Below, one piece after another: positions 40,433 to 48,532 of a stretch of DNA of 48,532 nucleotides. Made by a program: the position numbers and the translations under genes. The stretch comes from Streptomyces reniochalinae (lineage in GTDB: Bacteria > Actinomycetota > Actinomycetes > Streptomycetales > Streptomycetaceae), in NCBI RefSeq assembly GCF_003323735.1, contig NZ_QOIM01000056.1:1-48532 (forward strand), written 5' to 3'. The notes under the pieces were generated by a model, which saw only the letters and a list, made by a program, of their open reading frames with translations, had not been told where the DNA came from and ran no database searches. How positions within the stretch are numbered: the first letter of the stretch is position 1; each line of letters starts with the position of its first letter.

Positions 40433-41668
40433 TCATGTCCGGCGCTTGTCCGGTCGCACGGCGCCCAGCGGAGGGTCCGTGGCCAGGGGTGTCACCTGCA
40501 CGTCGGCACCGGGACGAGGGGCCTGCACGACACGCCCGGCACCCGCGTACATGCCCACGTGGGTCGCCCCGCGGTGGTAGATGACCAGATCGCCAGGGCG
40601 CAGCTCGTCCAGTGGCACCCGGGGCAGCCGCCGCCACTGTTCCTGACTGGTGCGGGGGATCGTCCGGCCGGCATGCCGCCACGCCTGCGAGGTGAGCCCC
40701 GAGCAGTCGAAGGACTTCGGACCCTCGGCACCCCAGACGTACGGCTTGCCGACCTGGTCCATCGCCCAGTCAAGTGCCCTGCGCCCCTGGTCCGAGGAGT
40801 GCCGCACAGCGCCGCTCGGGTCGAGTGCGCCGGACGACACCAGCTGCTGCTGTGCCGCGTCCGTACGGTCACGCTCCAACGCGTGCAGCTGGGTGAGCTG
40901 ATCCCCGGTGAGCGAGGAGAGCAGCTTCTCGACGCTCCGCAGCCGCTTGCGCACCTCGTCGCGCTGCTTCTTCTTACGCTCCGTCAACCCCTCCTGCCGT
41001 TTCACCGCGGCACCAGCCCGTTGCGCCGCGGCGGCGTGCCGCTGCCGGCCATCGGTCACCCTGCGTACCGTCTCCGCCTGCGTACCCGCCGCCCGCCGCA
41101 GGAAGTGGCCGTGCTCCAGCAACCGCTCCGGATCCGAACTCAACAACATCTCGACGGCGGGCGGCAGCCCGACGCTCTCACCCCGGTACTGCTGACGGGC
41201 CAGCTCGCCCGCGCGGGCCCTCTCCCGCTCCAGCGCCGTCCGGGCACGGGCCAGCCGTGACTGCGCCTTCCGGGATGACGCGCGCTGCTTCTTGAGCTTC
41301 TCGGCCGTCTGGTTGTAAGCCTCCGAGGCCTCTTCCGTCCGCTGGTACAGCACACTCAACTCGCCCAGCAGCTCGCCCACCGATTTCCGCCCAGCCCCCG
41401 GCGGACCCGGCTCGGGCCCGGGCGCCGGCGTGCCCGGCACCCTTACGCCTGCCTCCGGCACCGCTCCGAAGACCGGCGGGGCCACCAGCCCCAGGGCAAC
41501 CAGCACCGGCACCACCACCGCCGATGAGGCCAGCGCCGACGCCAACGCCGACATCGGCGTCGCACCGCCGCGAGCCGCACCGCCGCGCCCAGTACCGTCG
41601 TGCCCAGTACTGACATGCGTCGTACCGTCGCGCTTGGCGGCCCGGTTCCTTCCGTGCCCGCGGACCAC
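40433..41668 (-). CDS. secreted NlpC/P60 peptidoglycan endopeptidase
   Basis: About 411 residues from GTG 41668, chosen because AAGGA lies 5 bases upstream. A long Arg/Gly-rich N-region leads to a hydrophobic signal core (SAVVVPVLVALGLVAPP). Residues about 85-270 form a long coiled coil (SEAYNQTAEKLKKQRASSRK and so on), as in RipA-type hydrolases, where it blocks or positions the enzyme. The C-terminal NlpC/P60 domain has Cys322 in FDCSGLT and His370 in ATHVGMYAG. It cleaves peptide stems of peptidoglycan, typically between D-iGlu and the diamino acid. The second in-frame start, ATG 41554 (MSALASALASS), would give a shorter signal peptide. Confidence 0.92.
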   Translation of the reverse strand: MVRGHGRNRAAKRDGTTHVSTGHDGTGRGGAARGGATPMSALASALASSAVVVPVLVALGLVAPPVFGAVPEAGVRVPGTPAPGPEPGPPGAGRKSVGELLGELSVLYQRTEEASEAYNQTAEKLKKQRASSRKAQSRLARARTALERERARAGELARQQYRGESVGLPPAVEMLLSSDPERLLEHGHFLRRAAGTQAETVRRVTDGRQRHAAAAQRAGAAVKRQEGLTERKKKQRDEVRKRLRSVEKLLSSLTGDQLTQLHALERDRTDAAQQQLVSSGALDPSGAVRHSSDQGRRALDWAMDQVGKPYVWGAEGPKSFDCSGLTSQAWRHAGRTIPRTSQEQWRRLPRVPLDELRPGDLVIYHRGATHVGMYAGAGRVVQAPRPGADVQVTPLATDPPLGAVRPDKRRT

Positions 41669-42112
41669 TCGCGTCCTTCGTGCCCTCAACAACACCGCGC
41701 ACCTCGCTTCCGAGCGGCATTTCCCCGTTTCAGGCCGCTCCGCCGCGATCGTGGCACGGCTGGGGGCGTCGGCCATGGACGAGCTGAGCGGGAGAGCGGA
41801 CGTCTCTCACCCGATCGGGATGACTCCGGGGTCCGGTGCGGATACGGCAGCCCGTGGCGAGGTGCCACGAAGAACGGCGGCAGGTGACTGTGGTCCGAGG
41901 ACGGCAGGCGGCCCTTCGCGACGACTTCGTGCTGGTCCGACCCACCGCAGAGGAAAGCGGGGACAGCTGACGGGGCGCCACCCTCGCCCGGAACCGACGA
42001 AAACGCGCCTCCCTACCCCCGGTACCGCGTCCAGTCCAGTACGTGAATCACGGCCGTCTTCACTCGCACGGGTGACAGCAGGGGCTGAGCCGGAGCTGAG
42101 GCGGCCCCGGGC
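41669..42112. other. 444-bp stretch without a credible gene
   Basis: This lies between the endopeptidase start and the kinase stop, both on minus. Frames across it on either strand have no domain-like sequence and poor codon-position GC bias. It should hold the endopeptidase promoter. No hairpin with more than 7 paired bases was noticed. Confidence 0.4.
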
Positions 42113-43105
42113 TCATCGGCGCCACGGCCCTCTGCCCACCAGCTTCCTTGCCTCGTCGGCGCGGCCGTGGATCTCGTGGAGGTAGGCGTCAGGAAGCCAC
42201 TCCCTCGCCGGGCGGCCCGCAGCACCGGACAGGTCCAGCGCGCGGACCAGGGCTTCCGGATGGGGGCGGGACTCGGGGGTCTTGTGCAGGCAGGCGAGCA
42301 GCAGTGCACGGAGGGCGTCGGGTACTCCCGTCAGGTCCGGGCTCTCACGGACGGTGGGCAGCGCGTTCCCGGAGAACGGGTGCCGTGCGCTTGCCGCCAG
42401 GACCAGCACCGTGGCCAGTGAGAAGACGTCCTCGGCCCGCCGTGTCAGCGGTCCGGCCACGGCGCTTTCGCCGTGGCCGGCGCCGTCGGGGAACGCGGCG
42501 TGCGGTCCGAGGGCCGCGCCCTGGTCCACCACGCGGGGCCCGTCGAGGGTCAGCACCACGTTGCCGGCGTGGAGGTCGCCATGGGCTGTGCCCGCCGCGT
42601 GCAGCGCCGTCAGGGCGCGGGCGAGCCCGCCACCGAGGGCGCGGACGGACATCTCGGGCAGCGGTCCGTACGACGTCACCAGCGCCGACAGCGGCAGACC
42701 CGGAGCGAACGCGCCGGCGAGCCACGGCTGCTCACTGTCCAGCTCGCAGCCGAGCGCTTCGGCGACGAACGGACTGTCCACCGCGTCGGCCACCCGATTC
42801 GTCTCCTGCCGTAGCAGGGCCCGCAGCTGCCGGTCACGCAGGAGCCCGGGCCGCACCGCGCGTACCGCCGCGATCCGCCTGCGGCCTCCGCGCCGCGCGG
42901 CGCCTCTGCCGAGGTACACGGTGCCCGTCCGGCCGCTGCCCAGGACGCCGAACAGTCGAAAGGGGCCGAGCCGCTGCGGGCCGGTTTCGGGCAGCTGTGC
43001 GATTCCGTCGATCACGTCCAGCAGAAAACCCCGCCGTTCTCCGTCTGTCCAGGTCCGGCAGTGACAGGCCGGTGGCGGAAACAGGACGCCCCGTCGATGT
43101 TCCAC
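42113..43105 (-). CDS. degenerate Ser/Thr protein kinase-like protein
   Basis: A 330-residue protein with the Hanks kinase plan but altered motifs. The glycine loop is GVLGSGRTGTVY at 53-64; the lysine of the VAIK motif is Arg82 (RIAAVRAVRP); the catalytic loop is HGDLHAGNV at 175-183 with Gly for Arg and His for Lys; the DFG motif is DQG at 194-196; no APE motif is seen. The C-lobe is recognisable (LLACLHKTPESRPHPEALV). No transmembrane or sensor part is attached. The aspartates that bind metal remain, but the missing lysine argues for weak or no catalysis. GTG 43105 is the longest start; GTG 43015 (VIDGIAQL) is also possible and closer to the domain. Confidence 0.8.
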   Translation of the reverse strand: MEHRRGVLFPPPACHCRTWTDGERRGFLLDVIDGIAQLPETGPQRLGPFRLFGVLGSGRTGTVYLGRGAARRGGRRRIAAVRAVRPGLLRDRQLRALLRQETNRVADAVDSPFVAEALGCELDSEQPWLAGAFAPGLPLSALVTSYGPLPEMSVRALGGGLARALTALHAAGTAHGDLHAGNVVLTLDGPRVVDQGAALGPHAAFPDGAGHGESAVAGPLTRRAEDVFSLATVLVLAASARHPFSGNALPTVRESPDLTGVPDALRALLLACLHKTPESRPHPEALVRALDLSGAAGRPAREWLPDAYLHEIHGRADEARKLVGRGPWRR

Positions 43106-43160
43106 GGGCAGGAGTGCACCCCGGGCGTCCTCCTCACCCGGCGCCCCCGCTGCGCCTCCC

Positions 43161-43436
43161 TCAGTCGGTGCGCCCCCGTCGCCACGGCAGCCGCGCCCAC
43201 GGCCCTTTCTCGGGGGTGCCCTCAGGTTCGTAGACGTACGCCCAGCCGCGCGGCAGTCCGAGCCGGTTCACGGCGGCGGGTTCCAGCCGGTAGACGTGGA
43301 CCGTCGTGGGGCCGCCGTCCGGAGCGGGGACGGGCACCTCGTAGTTGCGCGGCGGTCTGCCGGTGGGGCCGAGGGGAACCGCGAGTGTGCGGCCGTCCAG
43401 CGGTCCGCCGCGGAAGGCGGTCTGTTCACTACGCAC
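43161..43436 (-). CDS. small conserved hypothetical protein
   Basis: A 91-residue soluble protein starting MRSEQTAFRGGPLDGRTLAV and continuing with YEVPVPAPDGGPTTVHVYRL and GWAYVYEPEGTPEKGPW. The FRGGPLDGR opening and the VHVYRL strand are conserved in small Streptomyces proteins of unknown function I have seen; no catalytic motif is apparent. Its GTG lies 3 bases after the soxR stop, so it is coupled to soxR and may belong to that regulon. Confidence 0.75.
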   Translation of the reverse strand: MRSEQTAFRGGPLDGRTLAVPLGPTGRPPRNYEVPVPAPDGGPTTVHVYRLEPAAVNRLGLPRGWAYVYEPEGTPEKGPWARLPWRRGRTD

Positions 43437-43439
43437 GGA

Positions 43440-43988
43440 TCAGACCGCCTCACCGGCGGCAGCACTGGGCTGACATCCGGAATCGCCTGCACACGCGGAA
43501 GCGCCGTCCGCCCGGGTCGGGCCGGGCCCGCACGGCTGAGCGAGTTGGCGGGCTCCCGGACCCTCGTCCCCGAGACGGTCGCGTGGGTTGACCAACGCGC
43601 AGGTGGTCATGGACAGGCAGCCGCAGCCGATGCAGTCGGTGAGGTGGTCGCGGAGTTGTTCCATGAGCGCGATCCGCTGGTTGAGGTCCTCGCGCCAGCA
43701 CTCGGAGACGGCCGCCCAGTCGTCACGGGTCGGTGTGCGTCCCTCCGGGAGCAGTGCGAGGGCGTCACGGATGGCGGCGAGAGGGATGCCGAGCCGCTGG
43801 GATGCCCTGATGAAGGCGACTCGGCGGAGTGTGTCGCGACTGTAGCGCCGCTGGTTACCTGTGGTGCGGCGGCTGCGGATCAGCCCTTCGCGCTCGTAGA
43901 AGCGCAGTGCGGAGGTGGCTACGCCGGCCCGGTCCGCCAACTCTCCGACGGTGGCTTCCTTGGCCTTCCATGACAGGTGAGTCGCCAT
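43440..43988 (-). CDS. soxR: SoxR, redox-sensing MerR-family regulator
   Basis: A 182-residue MerR-type regulator. The DNA-binding part reads ATVGELADRAGVATSALRFY with QRRYSRDTLRRVAFIRASQR, and a long dimer helix follows. The [2Fe-2S] cluster motif CIGCGCLSMTTC gives Cys119, 122, 124 and 130 in the CX2CXCX5C spacing of SoxR. Streptomyces SoxR responds to redox-active metabolites such as actinorhodin and controls a few oxidoreductase and export genes; there is no SoxS. The 40-residue tail has three more Cys (CGPGP, ACAGDSGC) and is longer than in E. coli. Start ATG 43988. The 214-bp stretch upstream shows no other gene. Confidence 0.95.
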   Translation of the reverse strand: MATHLSWKAKEATVGELADRAGVATSALRFYEREGLIRSRRTTGNQRRYSRDTLRRVAFIRASQRLGIPLAAIRDALALLPEGRTPTRDDWAAVSECWREDLNQRIALMEQLRDHLTDCIGCGCLSMTTCALVNPRDRLGDEGPGARQLAQPCGPGPTRADGASACAGDSGCQPSAAAGEAV

Positions 43989-44202
43989 GGGACCAGCCTA
44001 GCCCGACCCTCAAGCATTCTTTAAGTCTGTGTGACGGGGAACCCCTGTGACGCCATGCACTGGCACACGAACCGCAGTCACACGACTCCGCGGACACAAA
44101 GCTGACGACCCAACGGTGGGAGGGGCGGCTCAACGGCGCGAGGGGCGACCCAAGCGACCCGACAGCGCGAAGGCAACGGCACAACAAGGGCGGTCACAGG
44201 GG

Positions 44203-44940
44203 TCACGGACCGAGCAGGTGCCCCGCGTCGGCGACCACAGGAAGCGCTCTGGTCACCAGATGGGCAACCCGTCCGTCACTCTTCTCCATGGCGAGCGCCC
44301 TCCGGGTCACGGCGGCGGTTGCCTCATCGGAGGCTGCGGTGGCCGTCAGTACGGCGATGAAGTGATCGACCAGCCAGTCGCGCAACTCGGACACAGGCGG
44401 CCGTTTGCCTTCGTCCAGCCAGATGAGGGAGGCGGCCTCGACGGCGGCTATCCAGGTGCGGACGGCCATCCGCAGCCGGGCCGAACCGGGCCCCGCTTCC
44501 GCTTGGAGATGCGTGAGGATCTGTTCGGCCGCGTCCCTGCGTACCTCGTCGACGATCGCGCTGGTGCGGGAGGTCTCCACCACGCTGCCGCCCTGGAGCA
44601 GGGCCATGAACCCCGCGTCGTGCTCGTCGACGAACGCCAGGTACCGGTCGAGCGCCCGGGCGAGCCGGGTGGTGAGTGGCCCAGCGGGTGGCTCGGCGAA
44701 GCACTGTTCCAGCCGGTTGGCCGCACTGCGCAACGCTGCCTCGTAGAGCTGTTGTTTGCCGCCGGGGAAGTAGCGGTAGACGAGTGGCCGCGAGACGCCG
44801 GCCGAGACCGCGACGTCATCCAAGGAGACGTCCTCCGGTGATTTGTGCGCGAACAGGCCGAGCGCGTGGTGGAGCAGTTGGCTGCGCCGCTCGTCCACAC
44901 TGAGCCTGCGATACGCCGGGGCGGTGCCACTGCTGCTCAT
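44203..44940 (-). CDS. TetR-family transcriptional regulator
   Basis: A 245-residue regulator. The helix-turn-helix is at about residues 15-65: RSQLLHHALGLFAHKSPEDV, then SLDDVAVSAGVSRPLVYRYF. The ligand domain is helical (LARALDRYLAFVDEHDAGFM). It lies 105 bases downstream of the AurF-like gene on the same strand and is a good candidate to bind the paired operator-like repeats in front of the two diiron genes. The start is put at ATG 44940, which begins MSSSGTAPAYRRLS; the frame continues 24 codons upstream, without family-like sequence. No clear Shine-Dalgarno. Confidence 0.92.
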   Translation of the reverse strand: MSSSGTAPAYRRLSVDERRSQLLHHALGLFAHKSPEDVSLDDVAVSAGVSRPLVYRYFPGGKQQLYEAALRSAANRLEQCFAEPPAGPLTTRLARALDRYLAFVDEHDAGFMALLQGGSVVETSRTSAIVDEVRRDAAEQILTHLQAEAGPGSARLRMAVRTWIAAVEAASLIWLDEGKRPPVSELRDWLVDHFIAVLTATAASDEATAAVTRRALAMEKSDGRVAHLVTRALPVVADAGHLLGP

Positions 44941-45045
44941 GCAGTGCAGCGTAACCGCCCCGGCACGCTCGGAGGTTCCCTGGTTCCGCGGTTCTCTTCC
45001 ACTCTCTTCCACGAGAGCTTCACGCGTCCCTCACCGCGCAAAGTG

Positions 45046-45993
45046 TCACTTGGCCAGCAGCCCCGAGCTCACCCACAGCTTGCGGCCGGCGCCGCGCAGG
45101 ACACCGATCTCGTCCAGGAAGTCGGTCAGCCGCTTGGCGCCGGTCTGCATGACCTCCCTGCGGTGGCCGCTGGCCTTCACCTGGGCGACCGCCTCCCGCT
45201 TGTCGAGTCCGACGTTCTCGTAGACCTGCGGGTTGACGAAGGAGATGGAGAAGACGCGCGCGGCCTCGCCGGAGCTGATCCGCGTCAGTTCGGCTTCCCA
45301 GCGGGGGCACGTGACCATCTGGCGGCGCAGTTCCTCGCGCGCGTAGCGCACGTGACGGGCTTCTTCGATGACGTGGATACGGGTCACGCCGCGCACGAGT
45401 TGCTGCACGCGCTCGTCCGGGAACGTCAGCCGCTGCATCCAGTCCAGGATCTCCTCGCCCAGCAGCGTCGCGGTGAACGACCCCGGCGTGGTGGAGATCG
45501 TCTTGAGGACGCGTGCCAGATTGTGGTGCAGCCGGGAGACGGGGTAGGCGGGTGCTCCGCCCTGCTTGATCATGCGCGCGAACATCATGGAGTGCCGGCA
45601 CTCGTCCGCGATCTCCGTCAGGGCGTAGCGCACGTGGTTGCTGGTGAGCGGCTTGTCGTAGATGTGCCGCACCAGCAACTGCATCAGTATGACCTCGAAC
45701 CAGATGCCCAGTGAGGCGAGCGAGGCGGCCTCGTGCCTGGCCAGGTCCTTGCGCTGTCCCTCCGACATGCGCCGCCACAGGGGCGTGTCGTAGAGGGAGA
45801 CGAGCTCCGGCGGCCAGAACCACTTGTCGTCCTCGAACGGTGCGTCCCAGTCCAGTTCGGTGTCCGGGTCGAAGGAGTGCTTCCTGGAGGACTCGAGGAG
45901 GCGCTCGGCGACCTGCTCGCGGTCTTTGAGCAGTCCGAGGGCGTCCCTGAGCGCCTCGCGTTCCGTCGCGGCGATGTCAGGCGCTGTCGTCAT
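45046..45993 (-). CDS. AurF-like diiron oxygenase
   Basis: A 315-residue helical protein of the AurF (p-aminobenzoate N-oxygenase) family. A full set of iron ligands can be read: Glu100, Glu131 and His134 (ADECRHS), Glu181 (GEEILDW), His207, Glu211 and His214 (IHVIEEARHV). The spacing pattern is nearly that of AurF, including the seventh ligand (His) special to that family. Such enzymes oxidise amines or activate oxygen at a diiron site; the substrate here is unknown and no secondary-metabolite genes are nearby. Start ATG 45993 with a purine-rich GAGGTGCC upstream. It is divergent from a second diiron protein. Confidence 0.9.
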   Translation of the reverse strand: MTTAPDIAATEREALRDALGLLKDREQVAERLLESSRKHSFDPDTELDWDAPFEDDKWFWPPELVSLYDTPLWRRMSEGQRKDLARHEAASLASLGIWFEVILMQLLVRHIYDKPLTSNHVRYALTEIADECRHSMMFARMIKQGGAPAYPVSRLHHNLARVLKTISTTPGSFTATLLGEEILDWMQRLTFPDERVQQLVRGVTRIHVIEEARHVRYAREELRRQMVTCPRWEAELTRISSGEAARVFSISFVNPQVYENVGLDKREAVAQVKASGHRREVMQTGAKRLTDFLDEIGVLRGAGRKLWVSSGLLAK

Positions 45994-46052
45994 GCTGGGG
46001 CACCTCTTCGTCGGGGTGTCACCGGCTCGCGAAGGGCTGCCTACTCGCGAGG

Positions 46053-46147
46053 GTTACCGGCGGTCACGTCTACTGTCGACTCTTATGAGACTGCTTGTCA
46101 GTAAGGACGTCAATCCCCCGCGCACCACTTGTTGACCGCGCGGTAAC
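46053..46147. promoter_or_regulatory. paired operator-like palindromes between the two diiron genes
   Basis: GTTACCGGCGGTCA (46053-46066) and TGACCGCGCGGTAAC (46133-46147) are each near-palindromic around ACCG-CGGT and are inverse copies of each other, one base apart in length, at the two ends of the divergent promoter region. Between them is ACTGCTTGTCAGT (46090-46102), which has matching ends. One site lies near each start, which fits a TetR dimer bound at both promoters. Confidence 0.55.
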
Positions 46148-46209
46148 ACGCGTGTGACTCTGCCAACAACCCATGCGTACCGGGCAGTCCGTGACCGAAG
46201 GAGATGTCC

Positions 46210-47319
46210 GTGTCCACACACGATCTCTATGTGCACGCAACCGACGCCCCTCTCTGGCAGGTCCCCGCTTCCGGCTCTGCCCGCTTTTCCTGGGAGTACG
46301 ACGACGGACGGGACCGCCTTCTCGCCCTCTACCAGAAGGGCAAGGACAAGCAGTGGGACGGACAGCGCCGCATCGACTGGGAGCTGGAGGTCGACCCGTA
46401 CGATCCGCTGGGCACCCCCGACGAGGCGATGACCCTTTACGGCACCCCCTACTGGGACAAGATGAACGAGGCGGAGCGCGGCGAGCTGCGCCGGCACTAC
46501 GCCTCCTGGCAGTTCAGCCAGTTCCTCCACGGGGAGCAGGGCGCCATGGTGTGCGCGGCGCGGATCGTGGAGTCGGTACCCGACATGGACGCGAAGTTCT
46601 ACTCCGCGACGCAGACCATGGACGAGGCCCGGCACGCGGAGATCTACGGCCGGTTCCTCCACGAGAAGGTCGGGATGCTCTACCCGATCAACGACAACCT
46701 CCAGTCCCTCCTCGGCGACACCCTGCGCGACTCCCGCTGGGACATGCCGTACCTGGGTATGCAGGTGCTGATCGAGGGCCTGGCGCTGGCCGCCTTCGGC
46801 ATGATCCGCGACACCACCGACAAGCCGCTGCCCAAACAGATCCTCGCCTACGTCATGCAGGACGAGGCCCGGCACGTCGCCTTCGGCAGGATGGCGCTGC
46901 GCGACTACTACAAGCAGCTCACCGACGCCGAGCTGCGCGAGCGCGAGGAGTTCGTCATCGAGGGCTGCTACCTGATGCGCGACCGCCTCAAGGGCGCGGA
47001 GGTGCTGGAGAACTTCGGTATACCGCGCGCCGAGGCGGACGTCTTCAGTGAGCAGTCCGAGTACCTCCAGCTCTTCCGCAAGCTCCTCTTCAGCCGCATC
47101 GTGCCCTGCGTGCGCGACATCGGGCTGTGGGGCGAGCGCCTGCAACGCGCCTACCTCGACATGGGCGTCTTTGAGATGGGAAACCAGAACCTCGACCTGC
47201 TGATGGCCCAGGACGAGCAGCTCGCCGAGAAGCTGGACGCCGAACGGTTCGCCGCGGAGGAGGCCGAACGGACCGCAGAGGTGGCCGAAGCCATCGAGGA
47301 GGGCAAGACTCTTCCGTAG
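46210..47319 (+). CDS. ferritin-like diiron protein (R2-like oxidase group)
   Basis: A 369-residue helical protein with two ExxH diiron half-sites: Glu109 (HGEQGAMV), Glu139 and His142 (MDEARHAE), Glu189 (LIEGLAL), Glu219 and His222 (QDEARHVAF). This is the ligand layout of the ribonucleotide-reductase-R2-like and desaturase-like ferritin superfamily. The role is unknown; these often oxidise lipids, aldehydes or amines. The C-terminal ~35 residues are a charged Glu/Ala helix. The start is set at GTG 46210, 6 bases after AAGGAG; ATG 46204 touches the Shine-Dalgarno and is unlikely. It is divergent from the AurF-like gene, with operator-like repeats between. Confidence 0.9.
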   Translation: MSTHDLYVHATDAPLWQVPASGSARFSWEYDDGRDRLLALYQKGKDKQWDGQRRIDWELEVDPYDPLGTPDEAMTLYGTPYWDKMNEAERGELRRHYASWQFSQFLHGEQGAMVCAARIVESVPDMDAKFYSATQTMDEARHAEIYGRFLHEKVGMLYPINDNLQSLLGDTLRDSRWDMPYLGMQVLIEGLALAAFGMIRDTTDKPLPKQILAYVMQDEARHVAFGRMALRDYYKQLTDAELREREEFVIEGCYLMRDRLKGAEVLENFGIPRAEADVFSEQSEYLQLFRKLLFSRIVPCVRDIGLWGERLQRAYLDMGVFEMGNQNLDLLMAQDEQLAEKLDAERFAAEEAERTAEVAEAIEEGKTLP

Positions 47320-47338
47320 CCGGCCGGTGCCCCGCGGA

Positions 47339-47360
47339 TGCGGGCCGGCAGGGGCCCGCA
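47339..47360 (+). terminator. hairpin between the diiron gene and dnaK
   Basis: TGCGGGCC (47339-47346) and GGCCCGCA (47353-47360) form a perfect 8-bp stem with a 6-base loop. It follows the diiron stop by 19 bases and leaves only 25 bases before the dnaK ATG, so it could be a partial terminator or an attenuator more than an intergenic end. Confidence 0.5.
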
Positions 47361-47385
47361 CGGCAGCCGGCGAAGGAGGACGGTC

Positions 47386-48532
<1,147 letters not shown>

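Noticed and set aside
46085..46105. ACTGCTTGTCAGT as the main operator of the diiron genes
   Set aside because: Only 4-bp arms match; the flanking GTTACCG/CGGTAAC copies are longer and placed near both starts, so it is listed only as a minor element.

Overview
The window looks like chromosomal DNA of a Streptomyces or close relative. GC content is very high with a strong third-position GC bias, GTG starts are frequent, and several gene types are typical of the group: a fused Kgd-type 2-oxoglutarate dehydrogenase, a HAIR-controlled lon, a partial conservon, DUF6104, PadR/DUF4097 and a SoxR without SoxS. No rRNA, tRNA or CRISPR array was seen. All calls come from reading the sequence and recalling families; no database search was run.

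Layout. (1) 1-7.7 kb, accessory and eroded: an MFS transporter broken by one in-frame TGA, a PadR regulator, a divergent RibD/DHFR-like reductase and TetR pair with three 14-nt-phased repeats between them, an acidic hypothetical protein, then about 1.2 kb of gene wreckage (tail of a flavin reductase, middle of a FadD3-like acyl-CoA synthetase, last ~55 residues of a 3-ketosteroid dehydrogenase). This wreckage reads as the scar of a lost steroid-catabolic locus. Next to it is a NarL-type histidine kinase with no response regulator, then two small conserved genes. (2) 7.8-10.1 kb: a DUF4097 protein and a PadR regulator in one operon behind a perfect 10-bp inverted repeat. (3) 10.2-22.8 kb, all on +: a conflict-system-like island. 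It holds a trypsin-co-occurring (trypco1) protein, a trypsin/VMAP-C protein, a MoxR AAA+ ATPase, a SAV_2336-type vWA/TPR protein, an FxsA-like peptide, a HExxH putative peptide hydroxylase and a TIR/NB-ARC/TPR protein. Two strong hairpins end it.

(4) 22.9-34.4 kb, core: kgd, an OmpR-type two-component pair, a spermidine-synthase-like gene, a methyltransferase, lon with an HspR (HAIR) operator, and a secreted GH25 lysozyme. (5) 34.7-43.4 kb: a MarR regulator, a conservon reduced to its sensor kinase and roadblock genes, a PP2C-like phosphatase, a secreted NlpC/P60 endopeptidase, a degenerate Ser/Thr kinase and a small conserved protein. (6) 43.4-48.5 kb: soxR, a TetR regulator, two divergent diiron oxygenase-like genes sharing an operator-rich promoter region, and the first 382 codons of a DnaK that runs off the window and has no HAIR element before it.

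How the genes may work together. The most interesting region is the 10.2-22.8 kb island. A ternary VMAP-MoxR-vWA module is placed head to tail with an FxsA-like precursor, a stand-alone HExxH enzyme and a TIR-STAND protein. The FxsB radical SAM cyclophane enzyme that normally goes with FxsA is absent, and the peptide lacks the C-terminal FxSxx signature. This suggests a variant in which peptide hydroxylation rather than cyclophane formation is joined to NTP-dependent proteolytic signalling. That joint function is inference.
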